Shown here: positions 49,201 to 60,368 of the stretch, one piece after another
How positions within the stretch are numbered: position 1 is the stretch's first letter
Layout of the letters: each line of letters starts with the position of its first letter
Assembly (NCBI GenBank): GCA_030549495.1
Contig: JAUIRK010000059.1
Coordinates: 310,001 to 374,000 of the forward strand
Direction of reading: 5' to 3'
Length of the DNA stretch: 64,000 nt
Source of the DNA: Nectonema munidae
Taxonomy: Eukaryota; Nematomorpha; Nectonematoida; Nectonematidae
Translations under genes and position numbers: made by a program
The notes under the pieces: generated by a model
What the model saw: only the letters and a program-made list of their open reading frames with translations
The model's database searches: none
Told to the model about the DNA's origin: nothing

Positions 49201-49735
49201 GCCCTTGTTACGCCTACTTCTACAATTTTAATTTGCACTCTAACCCTTTTTGCAGATTCGGCTCCCCTCATATCGAAACTCCAATTCACATCATCCTCTA
49301 TTTCCCAATATTCTCATCAGAACGAACCAAACTCATTGAAAAAACTCATTTATATTTTAAAGATCTTTCCTCCTCTCTACTAAAATTCTTATCATACCCC
49401 AAAATCATTCACCACATCTCTCTTTTCCTTAATATAATAGAACCATTACTCTCTACCCACCAACACTTAACTCCAATTAAACACCTTGCATAATCATACA
49501 CAAGCAACCTAATTTATACGCTTCACCTCAACAAGCTTTCTTATTTCTACTTTAGATCCTAAACCCACTACCCATCCTTATAAATCCCCAAGTTACCAAT
49601 TGATGCAAGCATATCAACCAACGTTGGAAAGTGCTTAGTTATCTCCTACCTACCTACCTAAGGTCTGGCAAGTTGTCTTCCTGGAAGTCTTGCCAGACCT
49701 CTGATATATTATAATTAAAAAAGATTTTGGATAAA
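46261..49735 (+). mobile_element. I/LOA/R1-like LINE, right half (end of endonuclease, RT, RNase H)
   Basis: Continues the LINE of 36530-38055 after the hAT: the end of the endonuclease (SDHTYITFQIDLT near 46420), then a linker. The reverse transcriptase at 47012-47659 reads SSLDFISIKYLKKAYHIL, PKPNQNHNSIKNWRPISLL, FLDIENAFNAAW. It continues near 47675-47800 with TPQGGSL, then YSDDI in place of the usual YADD. The thumb is at 47861-48205 (HLGVTFQSNLKFTLHLKN). The RNase H domain lies near 48630-49020 with IFTDGSKSRNKAT, AYETETLALL, TYSQNIINDLQ and HFSSFEIFLVDLLC. A late Cys/His-poor tail ends near 49493. A few stops and frameshifts break it. The RNase H places it in the I group. The 3' end is near the stem-loop at 49661-49700 and the following A-rich stretch. 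Confidence 0.88.
49661..49700 (+). other. Stem-loop at the 3' end of the I-like LINE
   Basis: AGGTCTGGCAAG (49661-49672) pairs perfectly with CTTGCCAGACCT (49689-49700). The loop holds an inner palindrome CTTCCTGGAAG, giving a two-step hairpin. It is followed by CTGATATATTA. A structural relative is at 60369-60412 and a solo left arm (AGGTCTGGCAAG) is at 54231. LINE reverse transcriptases of several clades recognise such 3' hairpins; that function is inferred here. Confidence 0.7.
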
Positions 49736-49739
49736 ATAA

Positions 49740-52495
49740 ATAAATAGAAAAATGATTTTATCGAATTAAAAAAAATCGAGTTAAAGATTTAGAATGAAAC
49801 TTTAAGAAAATCTTATTTATTATGGTTTAAACTCATTTCTAAACTTTTTGAATAAAACTATTTTTCATATGGTTGTCACAAATTAGGTACTCCCCCTCAA
49901 AAACATAAAAAACGATAAAAAAAAAGTTTTTAAGATTTAAAACATATTTTATTTTTTTTTATTTAAAATAGATGTTCCTATTTCTGGCCATATTTTAGTA
50001 ATAACCTTTGTGGCGTATTTGGGAGGAAATACGCACTTTAAGAGTGTAGTGAGTATGACAAATTTATTTGCAAGGATCATATCTTATTTTTATGTTGTAA
50101 ATGAACTATATGGTAAATCATATATTAAAACAAGAAATACCCATAATTTGTTCAAATTTATTCTTTACAACATAAATATATGTTATATATCGTTTTGTCA
50201 ATTTTTTTTAGTTCAGGTTACTTTTATATTTTAACTGTCAATATGCATTGTATTGACAGTTAAAATAATAAAAAATTGTATTGTTTATATACTATAAACG
50301 AATTAATCATTTTAATGTTGGACCGAATCTTTTTGCTTTTGCTTTATTGGCGGAAGAGTAAGAATGTAAAAGATAATATACTTTACTCGACAAATGTATA
50401 TTGCACAGAAGTGAACTTATATTTTTTGTAATTTCTAGGTTAAATTTTATACCTTATAATATTATTGTTATGTACATGTGTTATTATCACTCGTGCTGTT
50501 ATTTCTTTCATATGGTTATCATCACCGAACAACGTTACACATAATGTATTCTTTTTGTTTTTTCAATTGATTTTCTTAGAACAAGTCACATCATTACTTT
50601 CATTAAAATCATAGATGTATGTATAAAATCACTTTTGTACTTCTCATATTTTAAGCAATCGCCTTATTATTCATTGACTAAGTTCTTTTTTGCGTTAGCT
50701 TCTTCTTATGTGTTTTTACTAGAAAAGGGGAAGGGGGGTGCAAAAAACATTTGGGGAGGCCTTTCTCAAGTAACAAATTTAAAGAATAGATTTAAAACGT
50801 TTATAAAAAGTAAAAAAGTGTTTATTATGGGTCGGATAGATATAGATATAAGGACATCTAGAATCACAAGTTGTAGGTTTAGTAAGTTTTATGAGATAAA
50901 GTTATTTTACAGCAATAGTGGTGAAGTTCTTGTATAGACTAGGGGGCAACATCTGGTGTCCCGGGGGGTTCGATATTGTTCTCTTTGTTATATTTGTGCA
51001 AGTTTGGTTATTACGAGACTATATTGTTGATTAGTTATTTGACATTTAGATATATTGCTGCAATAAGCATGCATATGTTAGAGGTGGGGTTTCGTGATGT
51101 GTACCAAATTTCAAAGAAATAAAGGCTTTCTGGATAGGAGTTGCAAAGTATCTTGGTCTTTTCATAATTGGATTTATAGTTTGGTTTATTTTTATTTGCT
51201 TCTATAATCATGCCCCAATTTTTATTTTAACTTAACATATATTTTTATGTGCTAGTCTCTTGTTTAAAAGTCTCTTTTCTGCCAATGCATAGTATTTTTT
51301 TGCAATGGATTTAGTAAATTCAATTTTTTTATTTTTATTTTATAAAATAGAGTCTAGTTTGTGTTGGTTTGAATATGAGTTTTTTAAAAATATATTGTAA
51401 ATTTTAATTTTTTCATTTGGCATCGAATATTTCCTTTTTATAAAATGGCTTCATGTGGGGCACTATAGTTGGTTCTACGACTCATATATCTATGAGCATT
51501 TTTTCGAATAGTTTAAAGTAAGATATTTGAACAAACATATAATTATTTGATAAAATGTACCCTTTTTATAATATAAAAACATATTTGATTGTTTGGTTGT
51601 CTTTAGTTTTGAAGAATTATCGATGTAATTTTATTTCCATTTGAATTTCTTCCAATGTTTACTTTTACTTTTCAATTTTCTGTTTTAATAATAATTCAAA
51701 TTTATCTTTTTTGTTTGTATTTTTCAATTTTGAATAAATTATTATTTTGACCCTTTATTTGCGCACGTGTATTTATCCGAAAATTCTTGATTTATAATAA
51801 AATCTTTAAATAACACTCCCCTAGACTCAGTTAAAGGGTCAAATTTAGTAATTTTATGAAAAAAACCTATTCAAAGCAAAAATACTCCACCCATAAAAAT
51901 GAAATTTTTACTGCATCTATAAATGTTCTTATTAAAGTAATATTTGAATATGCTCTCTTAAATTAGATTATTCCAATAATGGTTAGAACATTAAAACTTA
52001 CAATTTTTTTTAAATGTAAGGTATCTATGCTAAATGTGATCCTTCACATTTTTAGAATTTATTAAACTACGATGGCCTTTCAATTCGAGGATTTCTTTTT
52101 CTCAGAGTCCTGCGTGGAGAAATTTAGGGATCGTGGGAGGAGACCTATTTTACACCTAGAGAAATGGGGCGGGACGGGATAAAATTCCTAAACATTATTT
52201 TCAAAATTATTGAGATGTATGAACCTTGAATGAAATTGAATTTTTAGAGGTAGAGTTTTAATAAACTAATATTTTAACTAACCATTATCAAATCTTAGAC
52301 TTACTGTATTTTTTCAGGTAATAAAATTTTATCCCTAACTTCTAATTTTGATTAACTAGCTGCAGTCCCGTAACCAGCATCATTGTTGGGAGAGGGATCC
52401 TCTTTTACAAAATTTTAACAAATTATTTCAACGTGTTACTATAACAGCATACTCTTCACAAAAGTGCTTTATTAAAAATAACTTTTTATCTTGTT
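49740..52495. other. No gene seen
   Basis: About 2.75 kb of AT-rich sequence. Open frames (50010-50234, 50635-50937) show no recognisable domain or splice context. Small G-rich islands occur at 50728-50760 and 50940-50975. No repeat shared with the rest of the window was noticed, so part of it may be unique host sequence. Confidence 0.5.
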
Positions 52496-52561
52496 GGGTT
52501 CCACTGGCAGATATCTTGTTATCACCATGCCAGTGGCGACCGAGCTGCTTTGGTTGGAACC
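52496..52561. repeat. Nested inverted repeat
   Basis: GGGTTCCACTGGC (52496-52508) faces GCCAGTGG (52529-52536) and, further out, TTGGAACC (52554-52561). The two-part stem could be the end of a small mobile element; no partner is visible. Confidence 0.45.
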
Positions 52562-52580
52562 AGGAGAGATGTGTATATAT

Positions 52581-52790
52581 CAGGGGCGACCCCCACCCCT
52601 CCCCCCCCTCCCCCCTCCATGTGTTTTCAGGGGGGGGGGCGAAAATGACTCAAATTTAGATATGCGCTGAATACACTCTATTTTAAAAGATTGATTGAAT
52701 ATTTTGTCTCTCGTGGTATTTCCATACCAGTAATTTTGAAAATTGCAAAAAAAATTTCGCCCCAATAATTTTGAGGATGTGCGCCCCTTG
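52581..52790. mobile_element. Short hAT-MITE, about 210 bp, of the CAGGGGCGCAC family
   Basis: Begins CAGGGGCGACCCCC and ends GATGTGCGCCCCTTG, with AAATTTCGCCCCAATAATTT inside. Flanks gtatatat and tatatata are compatible with an 8-bp duplication but are simple sequence. It is a deleted relative of 10467-11289. Confidence 0.7.
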
Positions 52791-52835
52791 TATATATATA
52801 TAAATAAGATTTTTTAATGATCTAAAGCTGTGTGT

Positions 52836-53292
52836 CAGGGACGCACATCCTTGAAATTATTGGGGGGGGGGGGGGGGGGGGGGGGGGACTTTCAAACGTC
52901 TTCCAAAAAAGACAACACATTTTTCTGAATTCCTATTCCTCTTTTGTTTATTCTATTTCATTCTTAATTAAACTTAATGTAAACTTTAACCCCCACCCTA
53001 TTAAGCTTAACGTCAATAATGAATGAGGACTTATAAATAGCTCCTTCTTTGTAACTTCAAATAGATGCGCACCATCTCCAAATTATGTGTAGAAAAGGGG
53101 TAAAGATATCAAGTAACAATTAAAAAAAATAGAAGATTTTATTGAATGAAAAAAATTTTCATTAATTTTCAGTTGTTCCATTTCTTCTCCCTAAAAAATG
53201 AAAATGTTTTATTGAGAAAAAAAATTAAAAAAACATCCAAATTACATAACTTTTCTGAGGTAATTCCTATCAAAAATGTAAAACAGAACAAA
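52836..53292 (+). repeat. hAT-MITE left part with a G homopolymer
   Basis: Starts CAGGGACGCACATCC, then CTTGAAATTATT, a run of about 27 G (52861-52887), and the body shared with 13680-14092. The right end is missing because Rep-A begins at 53299. Confidence 0.8.
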
Positions 53293-53298
53293 GAAGTT

Positions 53299-54514
53299 GG
53301 CTCCTGTTACTTTTAGTTTCCTATATGTATGATTTGATAAAAATAATTAGAGAGACTAAGTTTATCTTTCTTTTCTAAAAATTCGAAAAATATTTATTCT
53401 TTTCCTAAAAGTAACGGGAGCCAACGATATATTTGAAAAGAATAAATATTTTTTGATTCTTTGATTACAGGATTTTATATTGATTATTATTATTTGACAA
53501 ATATTTTATTTAATATCGTGCAAATTGCAAAAATATAGGATGTAACTTTTGTAACATCGTATGAGGTATATCAAATCTTACATCTAACAAAATATGAACA
53601 GAAAGTTTAATATTTTTTGAGTTTTTAGAGAATATTTTTCAATTCTTTGATTACAAAATTTTATTTTGATTATTTGACAGATATATTATTTATTATCGTG
53701 AAAAAATTGCAAAAACATAGGTAATATCTTATGTAACATTGTCTCCCCAAATGAGGTATATCAAATCTTAGATCTATCAAAATATGAACTGACAGGTTGG
53801 AGATGAACCATCGCAGTATACAGGTTGGAGATGAACCATCGTAGTATACAGGTATATAGGTAATAACTTATGTAACATCTTCTCCCCGAATGAGGTATAT
53901 CAAATCTTACATCTAGCAAAATATGAACAGAAAGTTGAACATTGTCTCCCTTGTCATTTGTACATGAAATAGAAACCATCGTAGTATACAGGTTGATATG
54001 AAGATATGAATCATCATAGTATACAGGTTGGAGGTAACACTCAAGTTGTCTATCCGCGTTCAACCGTACAGGTTATGAGAATATATCATTACATAACATA
54101 GAAGAGTTTCCTAAACTCTTTAATCTTCATACTGAAAAAATATTTCTTCAAATATATTATTATTAATATTTTAAAGAATCTCGCATTATACAAATGATGT
54201 GCCTGTGTGTGTATGTGAGTTTAAGCAGGTCTGGCAAGACAAATATATATAAAAAAATTATGAGCCAAATATTTATTGTAAAATAATCTTAATATTCTTC
54301 ATCAGAATGATAAGAGAAATCTAAAAATGTTAAACGTAATTCAAAATATTATTTTTGGCATATAAATTTTTATGCAGTCAACAGTAATAAAAATATATCT
54401 TTAAAAATAAAAGAGCAAATAAAATTTAGGCAGCTATTTATAATCGTATACAATAAAAACTAACTTAAAATTTTGGCGAATAATTCAAAAGAAACGTGTG
54501 TGTGTGCATGTGTA
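53299..54514. mobile_element. Rep-A copy, left part
   Basis: Begins with an 18-bp inverted repeat, GGCTCCTGTTACTTTTAG at 53299-53316 facing CTAAAAGTAACGGGAGCC at 53405-53422 (one mismatch). It follows the copy at 28270-29690 through the minisatellite (53790-54035) and up to a GT-rich stretch, where the GC-rich transposon is inserted at TGTGTA (54509-54514). Confidence 0.8.
53790..54035. repeat. 28-bp minisatellite in Rep-A, short version
   Basis: Four to five units of GGTTGGAGATGAACCATCGT plus AGTATACA, interrupted by the same spacer (ATATAGGTAATAAC...) as at 28785-28910. Fewer units than in the copy at 28690-29050. Confidence 0.85.
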
Positions 54515-57054
54515 TTAGGGTGGTCCAAAAAATTGAAAATGTTAATTCTTTCTCTCCACAGGGCTAATTTTATTACACTTCATGAAAAGGAATTACATGC
54601 AAAATTTCGTCTCTCTATCTCATCATTTAGGGGTCGCCCTATTTTTTACTTTTTCTTCATCAGGTTGGTCTTTGAGGGTGTCGGAATGGCCATTCGGTGT
54701 TCGTGAACGAGACGGAAGATGAATTGCTTCTGATCCTCCTCCTTCGTCAGCGTCGCATTGTACGCCTCTGCCAGGGCCACTCCACGTTCAGCTGCGTCGT
54801 TCACCACTCTCAGGCTTTTGGCTCTGGCCTGAAAGTCCTCGTACAGCTGGTCGCCCTTCTAAGTCAAAGGATCCATCTGCAGGAAGCCCTTCTTCGCTTC
54901 CTGGGCTCCGCCTTTCTTCAGGACGTCAAAAACACGATACGACTTTTTGGTGAAGAAGGCATCAAGGCGGATGTCCCGTGTGTCTTTAATTTTTGCCCGG
55001 CGTGGGTGAGCTTCAATCGGATTTTCCGTCTTCATCCGGGTCACGCAGTCAGCCTTCATCTTGTCTGGAACCCGATCGTCCAACAGGGAAAAGCCGACCA
55101 AGTCTTCCGCCAAGTACCAGAGATGCCGTTGGAGGGCATTGCTCGCGGTTGCAGCGACGTTTATCTTGTTTGTGTACTTCTGGAGTTCAGTCAGCATCAT
55201 GATGTCGTTGTGTGGAGCGTGGGATGACAGAGGAGCTTCGTGCCAAAAGAGGACATACACCAGGGCAATGAACAGCGCCATGACAGTCACATTCCGCTCC
55301 TCTCGTTTCGTTGTCTTGAACTGGTGTCGGAACAGGAACATTTTGAGGCAGTAGATGCCCTTTGACATCCACCTCGCGTGGTGGATGGCACCAGGGGCAC
55401 GAAACGATGGTTGAGTCGTTGTGCCCCCTCCGAGGAACAGGGCTGCGAGCTGCAAAAACTCGAAGTAGTCCTCGCGCGGACACTTCGTTGGATCAGCCAG
55501 GGCAGATGCCAGGTAATCCTTCATCTGGGAGCGGAGCTGCTCCAGATGTCCTTCGAAGAGGGTATCCTCAGCCACTGTGTACCCTTGCTGGTTGATGGTC
55601 GGCCACTCCTTCTGGAAACGCTTGAAAAGGGCGACTTCCGGACCTCCAGTGTCCCCAAAGACGACTCGAAAGACGTCAGAGAGAACAATCTCCAACACAT
55701 TATGGCGGCATGCCAACATCGCCAACTCCCTTCCAAGACTTTCTTCGACCCGGGCGCATGCGCCCTTGTGGAGGCCAGTGTTGCTTGCAGTTGTATCGAA
55801 GACCAATCCGACTACTTCATCGCGAATCTTCCAAGACTCAAGCAATTACAGACACGCTGCAGCCTGAGCTCCTCCAGTACTTCGTGCAGCGCTTGGAATA
55901 CCCAGCAACTTCTCGAATCCTTGACCGGTTACCAGAATCGCAACCCTCTCCACTGTCTTCCCTCCCATCTCCTGCAGCATTTTCCCGTCCTAATGCAGGA
56001 GAAGGGGACCAGCTGCGTGAAACTTCTTCCGTGCTTCTTCATCTTGGATTTGGCGTGTGTGACTACGCGACCGCCGTATATAACTTCGGGACAACGTCAG
56101 ATCAGAAATATCGTGGCCCAGGCTTGTGCAACAGCGCCAGTGACGAACGCAGCACCACGATCTGGGAGATTGACTCTATCTAAGGCGCCGACGACTTCAG
56201 GAGATGTGAAGATGTTCTTGGGCCTCTTTGCAGGAGAACCAGATGTACAGGCAGAAGTTGAAGGTCGGTAGTCGTCATCAGCCTGTGACTCCTCCGACGA
56301 TGTGGAGCTGGAACTGAAGGCAGCAGCGGCCCCTTGAACTTTGACCTCTCGTTCGTCGTATCTCCGCTTGAGAGCAGCTTCTTGCTCATTTCTCTTCCCA
56401 CGCCTGGCCTCGACTCCAGATTTCTTTGCGTCGATCCCTGCAATGCTGCACGAGAAGACGTCCTCACGCTGCATCTTGAGGAACTCCCTGTCTTCTTCGT
56501 TGGTCATGGTCTGGAGGGCATCGCTTGTGGCAACATCGAAGAGATCCTGAAGGTCATCCAGGAACATCTTCTCCTTGACACGGTCCGACTCTCGCCCACG
56601 AGTCCGGTGTTTCTTGAGCGCTTGGTATTTGTCGTGGGTTCCTCGAAGTTTCCTGACGCAAGCATCCACCCGTTGTGTCGGTATCCTGGCCCTCTCCCAT
56701 ACGGTGAGGACCTTGCCACATGCCAAGTTCAGGCCTTCCATGACGGTCTTCTTTTCCACGACGTGATGGAACAGGTACAATGACAGCACATCCCGCTTTC
56801 TTGGAAGTCGTGCACATGACAGGGAATCAACAGGCTTCTCGTGAAGCCAACACTCGGGGCTCGAACGATTACTGGTTGCCATATGAAAATAAGAAGAAAA
56901 ATGAAAAGATTAAAAGTGGAGCGACCTCTAAATATCATTGTATTGTGATGAAATTTTGCACACAAGGAGAAGAATGCAACACGAAAACAATCAGTGGTGT
57001 GGAGAAAGGATCAGTGCACTATGAAATTTTACCCCTCGTTCTGGACCACCCTAA
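54515..57054 (-). mobile_element. GC-rich DDE transposon (IS3EU-like?), 2,540 bp, 6-bp target duplication
   Basis: Ends TTAGGGTGGTCC and GGACCACCCTAA form a perfect 12-bp terminal inverted repeat. TGTGTA stands on both sides (54509-54514 and 57055-57060). Without the element the flanks join inside a GT-rich part of Rep-A. The interior is clearly richer in G+C than any neighbour and holds one transposase on the minus strand with few lesions. A 6-bp duplication together with the transposase motifs recalls the IS3EU superfamily; I give that name from memory and it needs a database comparison. Confidence 0.9.
54646..56882 (-). pseudogene. Transposase of the GC-rich transposon, nearly complete (about 745 codons)
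   Basis: Starts with ATG at 56882 (MATSNRSSPECWLHEKPVDS). The N-terminal half contains an acidic/serine-rich linker (SSSSTSSEESQADDD) near residues 190-210. Next, reading toward lower coordinates: GHDISDLTLSRSYI, then DGKMLQEMGGKTVERVAIL, GFEKLLGIPSA. The catalytic-core motif is VGLVFDTTASNTGLHKGAC and the C-x-x-H-like motif ACRHNVLEIVLSDVF. Then FRAPGAIHHARWMSKGIY. The C-terminus is VVNDAAERGVALAEAYN, KQFIFRLVHEHR and a lysine-rich end. Lesions seen: one single-base frameshift near 56120 and three in-frame stops. One stop is at the tryptophan position before DGK (about 55998), one just before LLESWKIRDE, and one after FLQMDPLT. This is a widespread invertebrate transposase type with an RNase H fold. 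The few lesions and retained G+C content suggest recent arrival. Confidence 0.85.
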
Positions 57055-57060
57055 TGTGTA

Positions 57061-58098
57061 TGTGTTTGTGTGTAAATGTGTGTGTGTGTGTGTGTAAAAT
57101 GTAACAAGATTTAGTTTAAAATTGCCAAATATAAAAAATATGCATTCCTCATCTGCTAATTAATGGTATGAAGCCCGTGGAATATAAAAACAATAAAATG
57201 GTATTTCTCAAGAACTTATGATATAAGTAATGTATTCTGAAAGCCCATAAAAAATGCTTTAATTTGGTATATCGCATGATGCATTTTGTTGAGAAATGCG
57301 AAAGTTATAAGCGTTTTAATATTTGACTAAGATTTAAGTATGAACACTACAAATAAACTAAGCGTACACTAGCCCGATAAAATAAACCACACACGCGTGA
57401 TAAGAATTCTCTGCGCTCGCAAACGCGTAATGCAACATGTGTTAATCTTTCTTCGCATAGTTATGCGCTAAAATCCATAACAAGCGTGTTAGAATCAATA
57501 ATGGAATTTATTATTCGCACACTGTCGGTATAAATATAACGAATGCCCTTCGTTAAAAATTAGAAAGGTTGTATGTAAACTAAATAAAAATTGTTTCGAA
57601 ATAAAAGTTGAGACATTTTCACTTTAAAAATAATTTTAAATTTATTAGAAAAACATTATGCTGACCTATACTACTGGGCCATAAAAAGTAAAAAATATAT
57701 ATTAATTTTCGACAGTTTTCTTTAACTAAGATATTTTAAAATGTAAAAAACCATATTCTACCTTTGTGAAAATAAAATATTGAAAAAATAGTATATAAAC
57801 TCGTCACGTTAATTATTGGTATTTTTTGAAACTAGATAAAAGTTGACTGACCTCACATAAAAGCAGATTTTGGAAAAATTAAAATATATTTATCTGTATA
57901 ACCTAGCCTATATTACCCACAAAGAGTATATCTTTCCAATGATACCATTTTCATTCAAAATTATTCTTTAAATCTTCACATTATGCTCAACACAAAAGGT
58001 GGTCCCTTTTTTTGCAAATATTTAGACCAAATTTTTCGAAGTAAAGTCCAGTTATTAAAAATTTTTTATAACTTTTGCAAAAATAAATGATTCTAGAG
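57061..58098. mobile_element. Rep-A copy, right part
   Basis: Continues Rep-A after the GC-rich transposon: a GT tract, AACAAGATTTAGTTTAAAAT, the GGTATATCGCATGATGC and CACTAGCCCGATAAAATAAA blocks, one GCACACTGTCGGTATAAATA module, and the 3' block ending near TTGCAAAAATAAATGATT. It stops where a hAT-like terminus begins (58099). Confidence 0.8.
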
Positions 58099-58210
58099 CA
58101 GTATTTCCCAAATTTTTTTCCTCACGGAACCCTATTTGATTATCACACAAAATAACGGAATAACTCATATTTAACGAGTCACATCGCTGAGTTGTTTCGT
58201 ATGTTCTCGA
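58099..58210. mobile_element. hAT-like terminal fragment
   Basis: CAGTATTTCCCAAATTTTTT followed by CTCACGGAACCC resembles the CAGTGTTTCCCAA...CGGAACCC start of several hAT families. No transposase of that type and no right end follow; the pogo element begins soon after. Confidence 0.45.
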
Positions 58211-58357
58211 GTCTACAGCGTAGGCAGCATCTCCCATCCCACTTCACACACACGCACGCAATCACTCACTCACTACTCAGTCGGAAATCTACCACGCTGC
58301 TGACCTTTTACGCAAAAATGATCTTCAGTAACTATAAAAATACAACTTTATCCCTTA

Positions 58358-59929
58358 GTGATGACTGGAAAACGTAAAACTACACCTTCTCCTGCTGGAT
58401 CTGCTCCAAAGAAGCAAAGAAAAGCAATCAATCTAGATATGAAGATGAAGATAATAAAGGAGTACGAAGGAGGTAAACGAGTTCAAGCTATGGCTAGCAG
58501 TTATGGCTTTTCACATTCAACTGTCTCTACCATCATTAAGGACAAAAACAAAATAAAAGAAATGGCTATATCATCGACAGGATACAACGCATTGTTAACT
58601 AGGCATCGAAAAGGATTGATCCATGAGATGGAGAAATTGCTTTCCATTTGGATTGATGATCATCTCGATAAAAATATATCAGTAAGTTTATTCACAATTC
58701 AAAGCACGGCACTGAGTATTTTCAACACCCTTAAATCACGTGAGAGTGAAGTATGCACTGAAACTTTCACGGCAAGCAAAGGGTGGTTCCAACGATTTCG
58801 AGGACGCTTCAACTTGCATAATCGTGGTGTGTATGGCGAAGCTGCAAGTGCAGATGAAGCGGCGCATTTAACCATTTATTGAGGAACTAGACAAGTTAAT
58901 CGAAGAGGGATGGTATCGTCAAGAACAGATCTTCAATGTTGATGAGACTGGTCTTTCTTGAAAAAAATGCCAGAAAGAACATACATACATAAAGAAGCCA
59001 AAAGCATGCCTTGTTTTAAGTCGTTCAAATACCACTTTAAAGTATGTCAACAAGCACACATTGCCAGTTTATTACCGTGCAAAGGCATGGATGACTCAAC
59101 TTTTATTTGAAGTCTGGTTTATCAATTGCTTCGTGCGAATCCAGACAATATTGCCTTGAAAAAGACATCCCATTCAAGATCCTGTTTCTTCTTGATCATG
59201 CTCCAGGCCACCCCATTGGAGACCTACATCCAAATGGTAAAGTTATCTTCCTTACAAAAAACACCACTTCAATCCTTCAACCCATGGATCAGGGAGCAAT
59301 TTCTACATTTAAAGCACATTATCTGCGCATCACTTTTGCCAAGGCAGTAGCTGCAACAGAGAACGACGAGATGAATCTTCGGGAATTCTGGAGGGACTAC
59401 AACGTTTTGAAATGTATCAAGCAGATTGATGAAGCTTGGAAGCAAGTGACAGAAAAGTTTATGCAAGGTATATGGAAAAAATGCCTTAAAAGATAAGTAG
59501 AAAAAGAAAAATCTGAAGAGGTACAAAAGAAGTTTACTGCAAAAGGCTTAGCAAGTGCACTTGCAAAGATTAATGAATTTGCTATGTTGGAAATAGAAGC
59601 GATGAACCCCAATGTAGAACGCTTTACAAATGTTGAGAGAAACATGAATGAAAAATGAATGAATCAGATGTTATCGTGAGATCTACTATCACAAAAAGAG
59701 ACAGACGACTCAGATGTCGATTTTAAGTTTTCTTAGAAAAGCTAAATCTCCAAGTGTTAGTTTTCCTTCCCCCACCTCGTCAGTCTGACACCCACAAACC
59801 TCAGACCCTTTCCTACTCGGGCTCTCGCGTGAGCATGGTGTAAACCTCAAAGACTCTGGGCCCTCTAGTGAGCGTAATGAAGACATCGACGACCCAGATG
59901 CAATTCCAGAAAGCGAGAAATTCGAATGA
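58358..59929 (+). pseudogene. Tigger/pogo transposase (HTH, CENP-B-like, DDE), broken
   Basis: Starts at 58358 (MMTGKRKTTPSPAGSAPKKQ). The N-terminal pogo-type helix-turn-helix reads INLDMKMKIIKEYEGGKRV then AMASSYGFSHSTVSTIIKDK. A CENP-B-type DNA-binding part follows (HRKGLIHEMEKLLSIWIDDH, WFQRFRGRFNLHNRGVYGEA). After a frameshift near 58875 the DDE domain begins: EEGWYRQEQIFNVDETGLS, then PERTYIHKEAKSMP. An internal deletion has removed the segment between there and LPVYYRAKAWMTQLLFEVW. Next come ILFLLDHAPGHP, the second catalytic Asp motif, and SILQPMDQGAISTFKAHYLR (59101-59496). The C-terminal tail is Ser-rich and acidic, ending FE* at 59929. It is most like TIGD1-type Tigger transposases. 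At least one frameshift, a deletion and a stop near 59493 make it inactive. Confidence 0.88.
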
Positions 59930-60118
59930 AATACTGTAATCTCTTTATTTATGTACAACTATTCTTAACAAAAAAACAATAGTAAGTAAAGAAAGAGAAA
60001 AGGTAAATAAGTACAGTACAGTATCAATGGCCTATCCATAAGCAATGCAGTAGCGTACTGTACAAATACATGCCTAGCAAAATGTCGACTAAAGCGGGTT
60101 TTGTTTAACGACCAAATC

Positions 60119-60171
60119 ACTTAACAACGGGGTTTACAGAACGTAACCCCATCGTTAAGTGAGGACCACTG
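60119..60171. repeat. Right terminal repeat of the Tigger element
   Basis: ACGTAACCCCATCGTTAAGT followed by GAGGACCACTG ends at 60171, then TA. Its reverse complement starts CAGTGGTCCTCACTTAACGA, the familiar Tigger terminal repeat. An imperfect inverted match within the end (CACTTAACAACGGGG) precedes it. The left partner was not found upstream of 58358, where hAT-like and Rep-A sequence stand instead, so the left end is lost. Confidence 0.8.
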
Positions 60172-60368
60172 TAGTATTATTATATATTATATAAACATTT
60201 CAATCAATCATATAGTTTTCATGAAATAAAACTGCAATTTCAAAGTTAAGTCTTTTGAACTTTTATGTAAAATTTTTGGAATGGGGCTTCAATATGTATC
60301 TAAAATATTTTTTGTAAATTTTTATTTTAAGTATGTTTTTTACGATTTATACATTTAAATATATAATA

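Noticed and set aside
49661-49700. Rho-independent terminator
   Set aside because: Eukaryotic context and position at a LINE 3' end; related hairpin elsewhere without an upstream gene.
55378-56271. Long plus-strand open frame (297 codons) and several neighbours
   Set aside because: Antisense shadows of the GC-rich minus-strand transposase, which has the recognisable motifs.
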